A stretch of 64,000 nucleotides of DNA from Burkholderiales bacterium (GTDB taxonomy: Bacteria > Pseudomonadota > Gammaproteobacteria > Burkholderiales > Burkholderiaceae_C), in assembly GCA_017307855.1 (NCBI GenBank), contig JAFKGD010000001.1, forward strand, positions 186,001 to 250,000, written 5' to 3'. The notes beneath the pieces were generated by a model. It was given only the letters and a program-made list of their open reading frames with translations, ran no database searches and was not told the origin of the DNA. The position numbers were made by a program, and so were the translations under genes. This document shows, piece after piece, positions 13,912-23,101 of this stretch. Each line of letters begins with the position of its first letter. Position 1 is the stretch's first letter.

Positions 13912-15069
13912 ATGGGAACGATGGAGAAGATCCTTCGGCTGATGGCCGAACGCAAGGCGTCCGACGTGTACATCGCGGGCAACGCCCCCGTGCTGATCAA
14001 GATCCAGGGCCAATGCGTGCCGATCAACAGCCAGATCATGCCGGCCGAGGCGCCGCGCAGCCTGCTGGCCGAGATCGTGCCGCCCGAGCGGCTGGTGGAG
14101 CTGGAAGACACGGGCGAGCTCAACACCGCCGTGCCGCTGGCCGGCGCGGGCAACTTCCGGATCAGCGCATTGCGCCAGCGCGGCGCGTATTCGGTGGTGA
14201 TCCGCTTCATCTCGCCCGACATCCCGCCGCTGGATTCGCTCAACGTTCCGCCGATCCTGCGCGAGCTGATCATGGAAAAGCGCGGTCTGCTGCTGATGGT
14301 GGGCTCCACCGGCGCGGGCAAGAGCACGACGCTGGCGTCGATGATCGACTACCGCAATGACAACGCGCACGGCCACATCCTCACCATCGAGGAGCCGGTG
14401 GAATTCGTCTTCCGCAACCGCCGCTCCATCGTCAACCAGCGTGACGTGGGCAGCGACACCGCGTCGCTGCAGGTGGCGCTGAAGAATGCGCTGCGCCAGG
14501 CGCCCGACGTGATCATGATCGGCGAGATCCGCGACCGCGAGACCATGAGCGCGGCCATCGCCTATGCCCAGTCGGGGCACCTGTGCCTGGCCACCATGCA
14601 CGCCAACAACAGCTACCAGGCGCTCAACCGGATCCTGTCGTTCTACCCGGTGGAGGTGCGCCCCACCCTGCTGGGCGACCTCTCGGCCGCCCTCAAGGCC
14701 ATCATCTCGCAGCGCCTGTTGCGCACGCCCGACGGCCTGCGCCTGCCGGCCGTTGAAGTGATGCTGGGCAGCAAGCTGGTGGCCGAGCTGATCGAGAAAG
14801 GCGACTTCTCGGCCATCCGCGAAGCCATGGAGAAGTCACTGGCCGAGGGCTCGCAGACCTTCGAGCAGGACATCGCCCGCCTCATCACCGAGGGCAAGGT
14901 CGATCGCAAGGAAGGCCTGGCCAACGCCGATTCGCCCACCAACCTGATGTGGCGGCTGCAGAACGACTTCCAGCAGGCATCCTCCAGCGCGCGACGCGAC
15001 GAGGAGTCGTTCATGGACCAGTCCGACGAACCCTCGTTCACCGAGATCACCCTGGACGTCAAGCACTGA
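13912..15069 (+). CDS. pilU: PilT/PilU-type pilus retraction ATPase
   Basis: A 385-residue secretion-type hexameric ATPase. An N-terminal PAS-like domain ([13 protein letters not shown]) precedes the core with Walker [10 protein letters not shown] (131-139), an Asp box ([11 protein letters not shown]), Walker B ([10 protein letters not shown]) and a His box ([12 protein letters not shown]). It powers retraction of type IV pili at the inner membrane. The GSTGAGKST loop and the acidic C-terminal extension (about residues 345-385) favour PilU, the accessory retraction ATPase, over PilT. Its place between dapD and dapE is odd for a motility gene. ATG 13912 is chosen for the family start ([15 protein letters not shown]). 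Confidence 0.85.
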   Translation: MGTMEKILRLMAERKASDVYIAGNAPVLIKIQGQCVPINSQIMPAEAPRSLLAEIVPPERLVELEDTGELNTAVPLAGAGNFRISALRQRGAYSVVIRFISPDIPPLDSLNVPPILRELIMEKRGLLLMVGSTGAGKSTTLASMIDYRNDNAHGHILTIEEPVEFVFRNRRSIVNQRDVGSDTASLQVALKNALRQAPDVIMIGEIRDRETMSAAIAYAQSGHLCLATMHANNSYQALNRILSFYPVEVRPTLLGDLSAALKAIISQRLLRTPDGLRLPAVEVMLGSKLVAELIEKGDFSAIREAMEKSLAEGSQTFEQDIARLITEGKVDRKEGLANADSPTNLMWRLQNDFQQASSSARRDEESFMDQSDEPSFTEITLDVKH

Positions 15070-15179
15070 TTTCGTCCCTCCCGATGGCGATGGCGCGCCC
15101 TCCCCCAGGGGCGCACCCAGCGGACCGGCAAAGCCGGTTCCGCGGCGCCTGGCCTCGACTCCCTCCAATCTGTTTGCGC

Positions 15180-16352
15180 ATGTCCCGCACCCTCCTGCTC
15201 ACCGAACAACTCATCGCCCGCGCCTCCGTCACGCCGGAAGACGCCGGTTGCCAGGCCCTCCTGAGCCAGCGACTGGCGCCGCTGGGCTTCGCCTGCGAGC
15301 AGATCGATAGCGGTCCCGAGAGCTTCCGCGTGGCCAACCTCTGGGCACGCCGCCCGGGCCGCGGCGCCGCTGCGCCCACGCTGGTGTTCGCCGGCCACAC
15401 CGACGTGGTACCCACCGGCCCGCTGGACCAGTGGAGCAGCGATCCGTTCACGCCCACGCACCGGGACGGCCGCCTGTTCGGCCGTGGCGCCTCCGACATG
15501 AAGACCTCGATCGCTGCGTTCGTCGTCGCGCTGGAAGAGTTCGTCGCCGCCCGCCCGCAGCCCGCGCTCTCCATCGCCCTGCTGCTCACCAGCGACGAGG
15601 AAGGCCCGGCCGTGGACGGCACGGTGAAGGTATGCGAGGCGCTGCAGGCGCGCGGCGAACGGCTCGACTGGTGCATCGTGGGCGAGCCCACGTCGGTGGA
15701 ACGCACGGGCGACATGATCAAGAACGGCCGCCGCGGCACCATGAGCGGCAAGCTCACGGTGAAGGGCGTGCAGGGCCACATCGCCTATCCGCACCTGGCC
15801 AAGAACCCGATTCACCTCGTCGCGCCCGCGCTGGCTGAACTGGTGGGCATCGAGTGGGACCGGGGCAACGACTTCTTCCCGCCGACGAGCTGGCAGGTGA
15901 GCAACATCCATGGCGGCACGGGCGCGAGCAACGTGATCCCGGGCCAGGTGGTGATCGACTTCAACTTCCGCTTCTGCACCGAATCGACGCCCGAGGCGCT
16001 GCAGCAGCGCGTGCATGCCGTGCTCGAGCGCCATGGCCTCGATTACGAGCTGGCCTGGACCATCGGCGGCCTGCCCTTCCTGACCACGCCGGCCGACCTG
16101 GTGCGCGCGGTGCAGGACGCCGTGCTGGCCGAGACCGGCATCGCCACCCAGCTGTCGACCACTGGCGGCACCAGCGACGGGCGCTTCATCGCGCGCATCT
16201 GCCCGCAGGTGATCGAACTGGGCCCGCCCAACGCCACCATCCACAAGATCGACGAGTCGATCGCGCTGGCCGACATCGAACCGCTCAAGAACATCTACCG
16301 GCGCGTGCTGGAGAACCTCGACGACCTGGCCGCGCGCGCCACGGTTGGCTGA
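15180..16352 (+). CDS. dapE: Succinyl-diaminopimelate desuccinylase DapE
   Basis: A 390-residue zinc M20 peptidase-family enzyme that removes succinate from N-succinyl-L,L-diaminopimelate. Metal-binding and catalytic landmarks are visible: His73 and Asp75 in [11 protein letters not shown], the shared Asp in GRGASDMK, catalytic Glu and ligand Glu in [11 protein letters not shown], and a C-terminal His in NATIHKIDE. The dimerisation lid domain lies between about residues 190 and 305. ATG 15180 is preceded by a 110-base spacer after the PilU gene; upstream in-frame codons have no family similarity. The insert GRGAAAP near residue 61 is slightly longer than usual. Confidence 0.96.
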   Translation: MSRTLLLTEQLIARASVTPEDAGCQALLSQRLAPLGFACEQIDSGPESFRVANLWARRPGRGAAAPTLVFAGHTDVVPTGPLDQWSSDPFTPTHRDGRLFGRGASDMKTSIAAFVVALEEFVAARPQPALSIALLLTSDEEGPAVDGTVKVCEALQARGERLDWCIVGEPTSVERTGDMIKNGRRGTMSGKLTVKGVQGHIAYPHLAKNPIHLVAPALAELVGIEWDRGNDFFPPTSWQVSNIHGGTGASNVIPGQVVIDFNFRFCTESTPEALQQRVHAVLERHGLDYELAWTIGGLPFLTTPADLVRAVQDAVLAETGIATQLSTTGGTSDGRFIARICPQVIELGPPNATIHKIDESIALADIEPLKNIYRRVLENLDDLAARATVG

Positions 16353-16356
16353 ACGC

Positions 16357-17229
16357 ATGGCCATCACCGTCATCGGTCTCATCGACGAGGCCGCCGCGCG
16401 CCTCAGCGACGCCGGCGTCGCCTTCGGCCACGGCACGGCCACCGCCTTCGACGAGGCGGCCTGGCTGGTGCTGTGGAAGCTCGGCCACCCGCTCGACGCG
16501 CTGGACGACGTGGCCACGCACGACGTGGCGCCCGCCCAGGCCGATGCGGCACGGGCCCTGGTGGCCGAGCGCATCGCCAGCCGCAAGCCGGCGGCCTACC
16601 TCACGCGCGAAGCCTGGCTGCAGGGCGTGCCCTTCTACGTGGACGAACGCGCCATCGTGCCGCGCAGCTTCATCGCGGAGTTGCTGGCGGACGGCAGCAT
16701 CGACCCCTGGCTGGGCGAACACACGCGCCGCGTGCTCGACCTGTGCACCGGCAACGGCAGCCTGGCCGTGCTCGCGGCGATGGCCTGGCCCGACGTGCAG
16801 GTGGATGGCGCCGACCTTTCGCCGGACGCGCTCGCCGTGGCCCGCATCAACGTCGACCGGCACGGCCTGCAGGAACGCGTGCGCCTGTTCGAATCCGACG
16901 GGCTGGCCGCCGTGCGCGGCGCCTACGACCTCATCCTCTGCAACCCGCCCTACGTCAACAGCGCCAGCATGGCCGCGCTGCCGGCCGAATACCGCGCCGA
17001 GCCCGAACTGGCCCTGGCCGGTGGCACCGATGGCATGGACTTCGTGCGCGCGCTGCTGCAGGCCGCGCCCGCTCAGATGTCATCGCAGGCCGTGCTGGTG
17101 CTGGAAATCGGCAACGAGCGTGCCCATTTCGACGCGGCCTTCCCGGCTCTCGAAGCCGTCTGGCTGGACACCAGCGCCGGCGACGACCAGGTGCTGCTGC
17201 TGACCCGCGAATCTCTCATCTCCCCGTAA
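16357..17229 (+). CDS. prmB: Ribosomal protein uL3 glutamine methyltransferase PrmB
   Basis: A 290-residue SAM-dependent methyltransferase of the HemK/PrmB type that methylates the side-chain nitrogen of a Gln in ribosomal protein uL3. The SAM-binding loop DLCTGNGSL lies at about 128-136 and the catalytic NPPY at 196-199. The N-terminal helical domain is long, and the segment VPRSFIAELL distinguishes PrmB from PrmC, which carries a different loop. ATG 16357 is preferred to an in-frame TTG at 16345. It follows dapE by four bases and ends exactly where the ABC-F gene begins. Confidence 0.93.
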   Translation: MAITVIGLIDEAAARLSDAGVAFGHGTATAFDEAAWLVLWKLGHPLDALDDVATHDVAPAQADAARALVAERIASRKPAAYLTREAWLQGVPFYVDERAIVPRSFIAELLADGSIDPWLGEHTRRVLDLCTGNGSLAVLAAMAWPDVQVDGADLSPDALAVARINVDRHGLQERVRLFESDGLAAVRGAYDLILCNPPYVNSASMAALPAEYRAEPELALAGGTDGMDFVRALLQAAPAQMSSQAVLVLEIGNERAHFDAAFPALEAVWLDTSAGDDQVLLLTRESLISP

Positions 17230-19254
17230 ATGATCATCCTGAAGAACGTGGTGCTGCGCCGCAGCGCCAAGGTATTGCTCGAAGGCGCGTCCGTCGTGCT
17301 CAACCCCGGCGAGAAGATCGGCCTGGTGGGCCGCAATGGCGCCGGCAAGTCGTCGCTGTTCGCCCTCTTCAACGGCAACCTGCACGAGGACGGCGGTGAT
17401 TTCTCCATCCCGGCCCACTGGCGCATGGCCCAGGTGGCGCAGAACATGCCCGAGACCAGCGAAACCGCCACCGATTTCGTGCTGGCCGGCGACACGCGGC
17501 TGGCCGAACTGCGCGAAGCGCTGGCCCGCATCGAGGCTGACCCCGCCATGGACGAGATGGACCGCGGCATGGCACTGGCCCAGGTCTACACTGATCTGGC
17601 CGACGCCGGCGAGCACGACGCCATGCCGCGCGCGCAGGCCCTCATCCTGGGCCTGGGCTTCAAGGTGCATGAGCTCGACCAGCCGGTCGACAGCTTCTCG
17701 GGCGGCTGGCGCATGCGCCTGCAGCTCGCGCGCGCGCTCATGTGCCCCAGCGACCTGCTGCTGCTGGACGAACCCACCAACCACCTGGACCTGGACGCGC
17801 TGGTCTGGCTCGAAGCCTGGCTGCAGAAGTACCTGGGCACCATGATCGTCATCAGCCATGACCGGGAATTCCTGGACGCCGTGACGGGCGTGACGCTGCA
17901 CATCGAAAACGCCCGCCTCACACGCTACGGGGGCAACTACAGCAAGTTCGAGGAAATGCGTGCGCTGCAGATGGAGCAACAGCAGCAGGCCTTCGCCAAG
18001 CAGCAGGAAAAGATCGCCCACCTGCAGAAGTTCATCGACCGCTTCAAGGCCAAGGCCAGCAAGGCCAAGCAGGCGCAAAGCCGCGTCAAGGCGCTGGAGC
18101 GCATGGAGAAAGTGGCGCCACTGCTGGCCGAAGCCGACTTCACCTTCGAATTCAAGGAGCCGACCAACCTGCCCAATCCGATGCTGGCGATCAGCGAGGC
18201 GGCCTTCGGCTACCGGGCGCTGGACGAGGACGGCGAAGTCACCGGCACCACCACCATCCTGCGCGGCGTCAACCGCTCGGTGCTGGCGGGCCAGCGCATC
18301 GGCATCCTGGGCGCCAACGGCCAGGGCAAGTCGACGCTGGTGAAAACGATCGCGCGCGAGATGAAGCCGCTGGCGGGCACCGTCACCGAGGGCAAGGGGC
18401 TATCGATCGGTTACTTCGCGCAGCAGGAACTCGACGTGCTGCGCCCGCAGGACAACCCGCTGGAACACATGGTGCGGCTGGTGCGCGATCTGGGCGCGGC
18501 CTCGCGCGAGTCGGGCCGCGAGCAGGACCTGCGCAACTTCCTGGGCACGTTCAACTTCAGCGGAGACATGGTCAAGCAGGCCGTGGGCACCATGAGTGGC
18601 GGCGAAAAAGCCCGCCTGGTGCTGGCCATGATCGTATGGCAGCGCCCCAACCTGCTGCTGCTGGACGAGCCGACCAACCACCTGGACCTGGCGACGCGCG
18701 AGGCGCTTTCGATGGCGCTCAACGAGTTCGAGGGCACAGTGATGCTGGTGAGCCACGACCGTGCGCTGCTGCGCGCCGTGTGCGATGAGTTCTGGCTGGT
18801 CGGGCGGGGCGTGGTCGGCCCGTTCGATGGCGACCTGGACGACTACCAGCAGTACCTGCTCGACGAGGCCAAGCGTCTGCGCGAACTGGCCCGCGAGAGT
18901 CAGGCGGCCTCCCCCCCGGTGCCGGTCGAGTCCGTCGTCCCTGTTGCCGCCGTGGCGGCACCCGCTGTGGCCGCAGCGCCGGCCAATCGTGAACAGCGCA
19001 GGCAGGACGCACAAGACCGGCAACGCCTGGCTGACAAGACCCGGCCTCTGCGCAAGGAACTCGAAAAGATCGATCAGCGCCTGGCCGCGCTGGGCAGCGA
19101 GCGCGCGGCACTCGAAGCCCGCCTGACCGAGCCGCTGGCACCGGCCGATATTGCCGAGGCCGGGCGCCGCCTCAAGGCCACAGGCGACGAGGTTGCAGCG
19201 CTTGAAGAGCGCTGGCTCGAACTGTCGGGCGAGATCGAGTCACTCGGTGCCTGA
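17230..19254 (+). CDS. ABC-F family ATPase (YheS-like)
   Basis: A 674-residue soluble protein with two ATP-binding cassettes and no membrane segments. The first cassette has Walker A GRNGAGKSS (near residue 36), signature FSGGWRMRL and LLLLDEPTNHLD. A linker rich in Gln, Lys and Ala follows (about 235-300), then the second cassette with Walker A GANGQGKST (near 360), signature MSGGEKARL and LLLLDEPTNHLD. The C-terminal coiled coil (about 580-674) and the ALMCPSDLL context fit the YheS/Uup part of the family rather than EttA. ABC-F proteins act on ribosomes with stalled or tRNA-depleted sites. It starts on the base after the prmB stop, so the two are probably co-expressed. Confidence 0.92.
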   Translation: MIILKNVVLRRSAKVLLEGASVVLNPGEKIGLVGRNGAGKSSLFALFNGNLHEDGGDFSIPAHWRMAQVAQNMPETSETATDFVLAGDTRLAELREALARIEADPAMDEMDRGMALAQVYTDLADAGEHDAMPRAQALILGLGFKVHELDQPVDSFSGGWRMRLQLARALMCPSDLLLLDEPTNHLDLDALVWLEAWLQKYLGTMIVISHDREFLDAVTGVTLHIENARLTRYGGNYSKFEEMRALQMEQQQQAFAKQQEKIAHLQKFIDRFKAKASKAKQAQSRVKALERMEKVAPLLAEADFTFEFKEPTNLPNPMLAISEAAFGYRALDEDGEVTGTTTILRGVNRSVLAGQRIGILGANGQGKSTLVKTIAREMKPLAGTVTEGKGLSIGYFAQQELDVLRPQDNPLEHMVRLVRDLGAASRESGREQDLRNFLGTFNFSGDMVKQAVGTMSGGEKARLVLAMIVWQRPNLLLLDEPTNHLDLATREALSMALNEFEGTVMLVSHDRALLRAVCDEFWLVGRGVVGPFDGDLDDYQQYLLDEAKRLRELARESQAASPPVPVESVVPVAAVAAPAVAAAPANREQRRQDAQDRQRLADKTRPLRKELEKIDQRLAALGSERAALEARLTEPLAPADIAEAGRRLKATGDEVAALEERWLELSGEIESLGA

Positions 19255-19277
19255 ATCCAGTCCCGGCAGGGTGATGC

Positions 19278-19556
19278 TCAACGGTCTTCGGGCAACGCCT
19301 TGGCGTCTGCGAGGTCATAGCGGTCGCGCAGTGGATCCACCACCTTCGTCACGGCACCGCTGAACGGTCCGAGGTTACGGCCTGCGGACACATCCCAGTT
19401 GCGCCCCTGATCGTCGCGTGGATGCTGGTACACCGGCCCCACGTGCGCGTGCGAGGCCGGATCGCTCGAGCCGCCTTCGGCCACGAGCTCGATCTGGCGG
19501 ACGGCGTCGGCCACGAGCAGGTTGAGTTCCTGCGAGGTCTTGAGGGGTTTCGTCAT
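19278..19556 (-). CDS. Small conserved hypothetical protein
   Basis: A 92-residue soluble protein with no signal peptide, membrane segment or cysteine. The start ATG at 19556 has a strong ribosome binding site (GGAGGAG, 5-6 bases upstream), which supports it as a real gene and chooses this start over one seven codons upstream. Helix-prone N-terminus (TSQELNLLVADAVRQIELV), then a His/Pro/Asp-rich centre (HAHVGPVYQHPRDDQGRNW) and a helical end. I do not recognise the family. It lies convergent with the ABC-F gene and divergent from the GAF-domain gene. Confidence 0.6.
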   Translation of the reverse strand: MTKPLKTSQELNLLVADAVRQIELVAEGGSSDPASHAHVGPVYQHPRDDQGRNWDVSAGRNLGPFSGAVTKVVDPLRDRYDLADAKALPEDR

Positions 19557-19833
19557 GTCTGCTCCTCCGGCCCACACGCCATGGCCGGTTGCCGCAGTCC
19601 GTGTGCGCCTTGCATGCGATCGACTCTAGCCACCCCGCCCTGGCGCCGATGTAGGACTGGGGCGGAAGCGCGCACGGGCTCGGCAGCGGCGCCGGTCCGT
19701 CGACACGGACTTATCCCGATGCGTGAGCCGCGCCGGTGCCTCACCATTGCCAACCAGGGTGTTACTTCTTTAGACTGACATCGTCCCAACCGCCCGCGCC
19801 CGGGCGCTTTCCATCGACAGCAGAGCATCCGCC

Positions 19834-20391
19834 ATGGCACATATCCAACCGGCCGCATCCACCGGCGACAGCATCGACGTCGCCATCCACGACTTCCGGG
19901 CCACCACCACGCAGGGCGTCGATGCAGACAACGAAGACGTCATCGTTCTCCTGCGCCGTGTGCGGGACATCATGGGCATGGACATCATCTTCATCGGCGA
20001 GTTCGTCGAGGACCAGCAGGTGCTGCACCACGTCGACACGCGCCTGGCCGAAGACATGCGCCTGGAAGGGCTGGCCACGCCGTTGCGCGACACCTATTGC
20101 CGCCGCATGATCGACGCCACGTTGCCGCAGGCCGTTCCCGACACTTCGCAGGCCGAAGCAGTGGCCCACCTGCCGGCGACGGCCGACCTCGACATCAAGG
20201 CCTACCTGTCGGTGCCCGTGGTGCTCTCCAGCGGCGAGTTGTATGGCACGCTGTGCTGCATCAGCCACGACGTCCAGCCCTGGCTCACCGGCCTGCACGC
20301 GCGCTCTCTGGCCGACGTGGCCCATCTGGTGGCGGAAACCGTCGATCTGGGACGGCTTTTGCGCCAGCAGCCCTCGCAGTTGCAGGGGTGA
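19834..20391 (+). CDS. GAF-domain sensor protein
   Basis: A 185-residue protein that is essentially one GAF domain (about residues 22-172): AIHDFR, a central DIIFIGEFVEDQQVLHHVDT strand pair, the loop LRDTYCRRMID, and the SVPVVLSSGELYGTLCCIS core. GAF domains bind small ligands, cyclic nucleotides, heme or bilins. The Cys in DTYCRRM is in a position reminiscent of light-sensing or ligand-binding GAFs, but that is speculation. No output domain is attached, so it may be a stand-alone sensor or partner of another protein. Promoter signals in the 277 bases upstream are weak. Confidence 0.8.
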   Translation: MAHIQPAASTGDSIDVAIHDFRATTTQGVDADNEDVIVLLRRVRDIMGMDIIFIGEFVEDQQVLHHVDTRLAEDMRLEGLATPLRDTYCRRMIDATLPQAVPDTSQAEAVAHLPATADLDIKAYLSVPVVLSSGELYGTLCCISHDVQPWLTGLHARSLADVAHLVAETVDLGRLLRQQPSQLQG

Positions 20392-20433
20392 GTCCGTCGC
20401 GCACGCGCGACCGTCACGGATAGCAGGGCGCAG

Positions 20434-21624
20434 TCAGACGCCCTGCAGGGTCTCCATCGCCGCCACGACACCGCTGGCCGCGAGCTTGACGCCCGCCGCA
20501 CGCAAGCCCATCTCGCAACCGGTCAGCGCCGCCATCAGCGACAAGGCGTTGCAGTCGCCCAGATGGCCAATGCGGAACATGCGCCCCTTGAGCTTGCCCA
20601 GCCCCGTGCCCAGCGAAAGGTTGAAACGTTCGAGGATGAGCGCGCGCACGGCGTCGGCATCGATGCCCGGCGGCAGGACCACGCCGGTGAGTACCGGAGA
20701 CTGGGCCGACGGATCCTGGCACTGCACCTCCAGCCCCCAGGCCGCGACTGCCGCGCGGCAGGCACGCGCCAGTTGCTGGTGGCGGGCGAACACCTGCGGC
20801 AGTCCTTCGCCGCGAAGCATGTCGCACGCCTCGGCCAGGCCGTAAAGCAGATTGGTGGCGGGCGTGGTCGGCCAGTACCCGTTGCGGTTGGCCGCGACGA
20901 TCTCGTCCCAGGCCCAGTAGGCGCGGGGCAGCCCGGCATCGCGGCTGGCCGCCATGGCCCTGGCCGAGATGGCGTTGAAGCCCAGTCCCGGCGGCAGCAT
21001 CAGGCCCTTCTGCGAACCCGAGATGCTGACGTCCACGCCCCACTCGTCGTGGCGGTAGTCGGCGGAGCCCAGGCCCGAGATGGTGTCCACCAGCAGCAGG
21101 GCCGGATGGCCGGTCGCGTCGATGGCGCGGCGGACGGCGGCGATGTCCGACGTGGTGCCGGTCGAGGTTTCGTTGTGCACCACGCACACCGAGCGGATGC
21201 GCCGCGCGCTATCGCGGCGCAGATGTCCGGCAATCGCGTCGGCGTCGATCCCCGAGCGCCAGCTGTCGCCGCCAGGCGCCGTGACTGTCTCGACCTCGAG
21301 GCCCAGGCGCTGCGCCAGTTGGCGCCAGAGGCTCGCGAAATGGCCGGTTTCATACATCAGCACGGTATCGCCTGCGCTGTGCGTGTTGACCAGCGCGGCC
21401 TCCCAGGCGCCGGTGCCCGAGCCCGGGTAGATCACGACGTCGCCACGGGTCTGGAACACGTCGCGCACGCCGTCGAGCACGCGCATGCCGAGCGCGCCGA
21501 ACTCCGGCCCGCGGTGATCGATGGTCGGGTAGCTGATGGCGCGCAGGATGCGGTCGGGCACCGGGCTCGGCCCGGGAATGTGCAGGAAGTGGCGGCCGGA
21601 AGGATGGGAGTCGAGTTGCAGCAT
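20434..21624 (-). CDS. Class V aminotransferase
   Basis: A 396-residue fold-type I PLP enzyme of the alanine/serine-glyoxylate aminotransferase group. PLP Lys206 lies in SGSQKGLM, Asp180 in LLVDTISGLGSADY and the N-terminal HIPGPSPVPDRILRAI segment is typical. The usual substrates are glyoxylate with serine, alanine or a related amine, or phosphonate-type amines; the real one is unknown. It is last of three minus-strand genes (Bug receptor, FAD oxidoreductase, aminotransferase) spaced by 27 and 40 bases and divergent from a LysR regulator, so it probably works in uptake and breakdown of one compound. Confidence 0.88.
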   Translation of the reverse strand: MLQLDSHPSGRHFLHIPGPSPVPDRILRAISYPTIDHRGPEFGALGMRVLDGVRDVFQTRGDVVIYPGSGTGAWEAALVNTHSAGDTVLMYETGHFASLWRQLAQRLGLEVETVTAPGGDSWRSGIDADAIAGHLRRDSARRIRSVCVVHNETSTGTTSDIAAVRRAIDATGHPALLLVDTISGLGSADYRHDEWGVDVSISGSQKGLMLPPGLGFNAISARAMAASRDAGLPRAYWAWDEIVAANRNGYWPTTPATNLLYGLAEACDMLRGEGLPQVFARHQQLARACRAAVAAWGLEVQCQDPSAQSPVLTGVVLPPGIDADAVRALILERFNLSLGTGLGKLKGRMFRIGHLGDCNALSLMAALTGCEMGLRAAGVKLAASGVVAAMETLQGV

Positions 21625-21664
21625 GGATCGAAACGAAATGGTGCGAGGGGCGGTGTTCGGGCGC

Positions 21665-23074
21665 TCAGCGCGTCATGGAACGCGAGAGCTGCTCCTGCGG
21701 CAGATAGGCGCCCGCAGCGCGCAGGGTGCCGACCAGCGCCTCGGTGTCCAGGTCGCAGGCGGGCTGGCCCGTGGCGAGCGACTGCGCAGCCGCCGTGCCG
21801 GCGGCCTGCCCCATCATGTAGGCCGCCGATTGCGCGCGAATCGAACCGTGCACCTTCGTGTCGCTGGAATGGCAGCGGCCGGCCACCCACAGGTTCTCGG
21901 CCCCCCGTGGCACCAGGATGCTGTAGGGAATGCCGACGCACTGCCCCTGCCCCAGGTTGTCCTTGCCATGGAAGTCTTTCATGAAGCGGTCGAACTCGGC
22001 GCGGCTGGTGTCGGTGGGATGCACGTCCGTCGGCCGGTTGTAGACGGCGATCTGGTCGGCGAACTGGCGGCGCGCGCGGAAGTCGTCGATGCCCAGTTCG
22101 AACTCGCCGACGATGCGGCGCGAATCGCGCACACCCATCACCGGTGCCGTGCTCACCAGCTCCACATTGGCGCAGCCCGGCACGTAGCGGCGGTAGAACT
22201 CGGTGTATTCCACCGCCAGCTTGCGGCCGAAGATCATGCCGTCCGACAGGCTGCGGATCGACAGCGGATCGAGGTTGAACACGTGGCCCGCGTTGAGCGT
22301 GGCGCTCTCGCCGCCGATGCGGTTCATGCCGGGGAAGAAGCGGTCTTCCTGCGTGAAGAAGCCATCCTCGATGCCCTGCGGAACCCACTCGTTCTTCACG
22401 CGTGCCTTGACCGCGTCAATGCCGCGCCAGTCGCTGCCGTAGGCGGGGTCGTTCCAGTCCATGCCGCCGAGCAGGCCGCACAGCGTGCTGGGCGACACCG
22501 TGTCGGTATCGCGCAGGACCACCTTGCATTCGCAGCCGGCGAGCGCTGCCAGCGCGGCATCGCCGGTCGCATCGACGAACGCGCGCGCGGCCACGTAGCG
22601 CAGGCCCTCCACATTGCCGATCACCACGCCATTGATGCGACGGCCATCCATGTCGCAATCGGTGACGCGGGAGAAGAAACGCACCTCCACGCCGGCCTCG
22701 ACGACGAAGCGGTCGAGGATGCGCTTGAGATGCTCGGGCTTGAATGGCACCCAGCGGTTGAGCTGCCGGTCGAGCATTTCGGGCACGACGTGGGGCGCGA
22801 ACGCGCCTTCGCGCCACATCGTTTCCAGCAATTCCTTCATGAAGCCGCCGACCAGCATCCGCTCGCCGTTGGAGACGGGCCCGAACGATGCGACCAGACC
22901 ACTGGTGCCCATGCCGCCCAGGCACCCCGTGGCCTCCACCAGCAGCACCTTGAGGCCCTGGCGCGCAGCGCACACGGCGGCGGCCGTGCCGGCCGGCCCT
23001 CCGCCGGCGACCACAAGGTCGTATCCGCTCTCGGCGGGAATCTGTCGCTGCAGGGTGTAGGTGGGGCTGGTCAT
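21665..23074 (-). CDS. FAD-dependent oxidoreductase
   Basis: A 469-residue flavoprotein. The N-terminus is an FAD-binding Rossmann motif (YDLVVAGGGPAGTAAA, about 19-34) followed by a cofactor-ribose acidic residue (LLVEATGCLGGMGTSG). The layout matches the FAD_oxidored group (Pfam PF12831), with a conserved DATGDAALAALAGCE segment and C-terminal VAGRCHSSDTKVHGSIRAQSA that closes the FAD site. Many relatives are annotated without a substrate; some act on amino alcohols or phosphonate-derived compounds. No signal peptide. The operon with a receptor and a class V aminotransferase suggests oxidation of an imported organic acid or amino compound. Confidence 0.85.
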   Translation of the reverse strand: MTSPTYTLQRQIPAESGYDLVVAGGGPAGTAAAVCAARQGLKVLLVEATGCLGGMGTSGLVASFGPVSNGERMLVGGFMKELLETMWREGAFAPHVVPEMLDRQLNRWVPFKPEHLKRILDRFVVEAGVEVRFFSRVTDCDMDGRRINGVVIGNVEGLRYVAARAFVDATGDAALAALAGCECKVVLRDTDTVSPSTLCGLLGGMDWNDPAYGSDWRGIDAVKARVKNEWVPQGIEDGFFTQEDRFFPGMNRIGGESATLNAGHVFNLDPLSIRSLSDGMIFGRKLAVEYTEFYRRYVPGCANVELVSTAPVMGVRDSRRIVGEFELGIDDFRARRQFADQIAVYNRPTDVHPTDTSRAEFDRFMKDFHGKDNLGQGQCVGIPYSILVPRGAENLWVAGRCHSSDTKVHGSIRAQSAAYMMGQAAGTAAAQSLATGQPACDLDTEALVGTLRAAGAYLPQEQLSRSMTR

Positions 23075-23101
23075 GGATGCGGATGCGAAAGCTGCTGGAA
23101 G

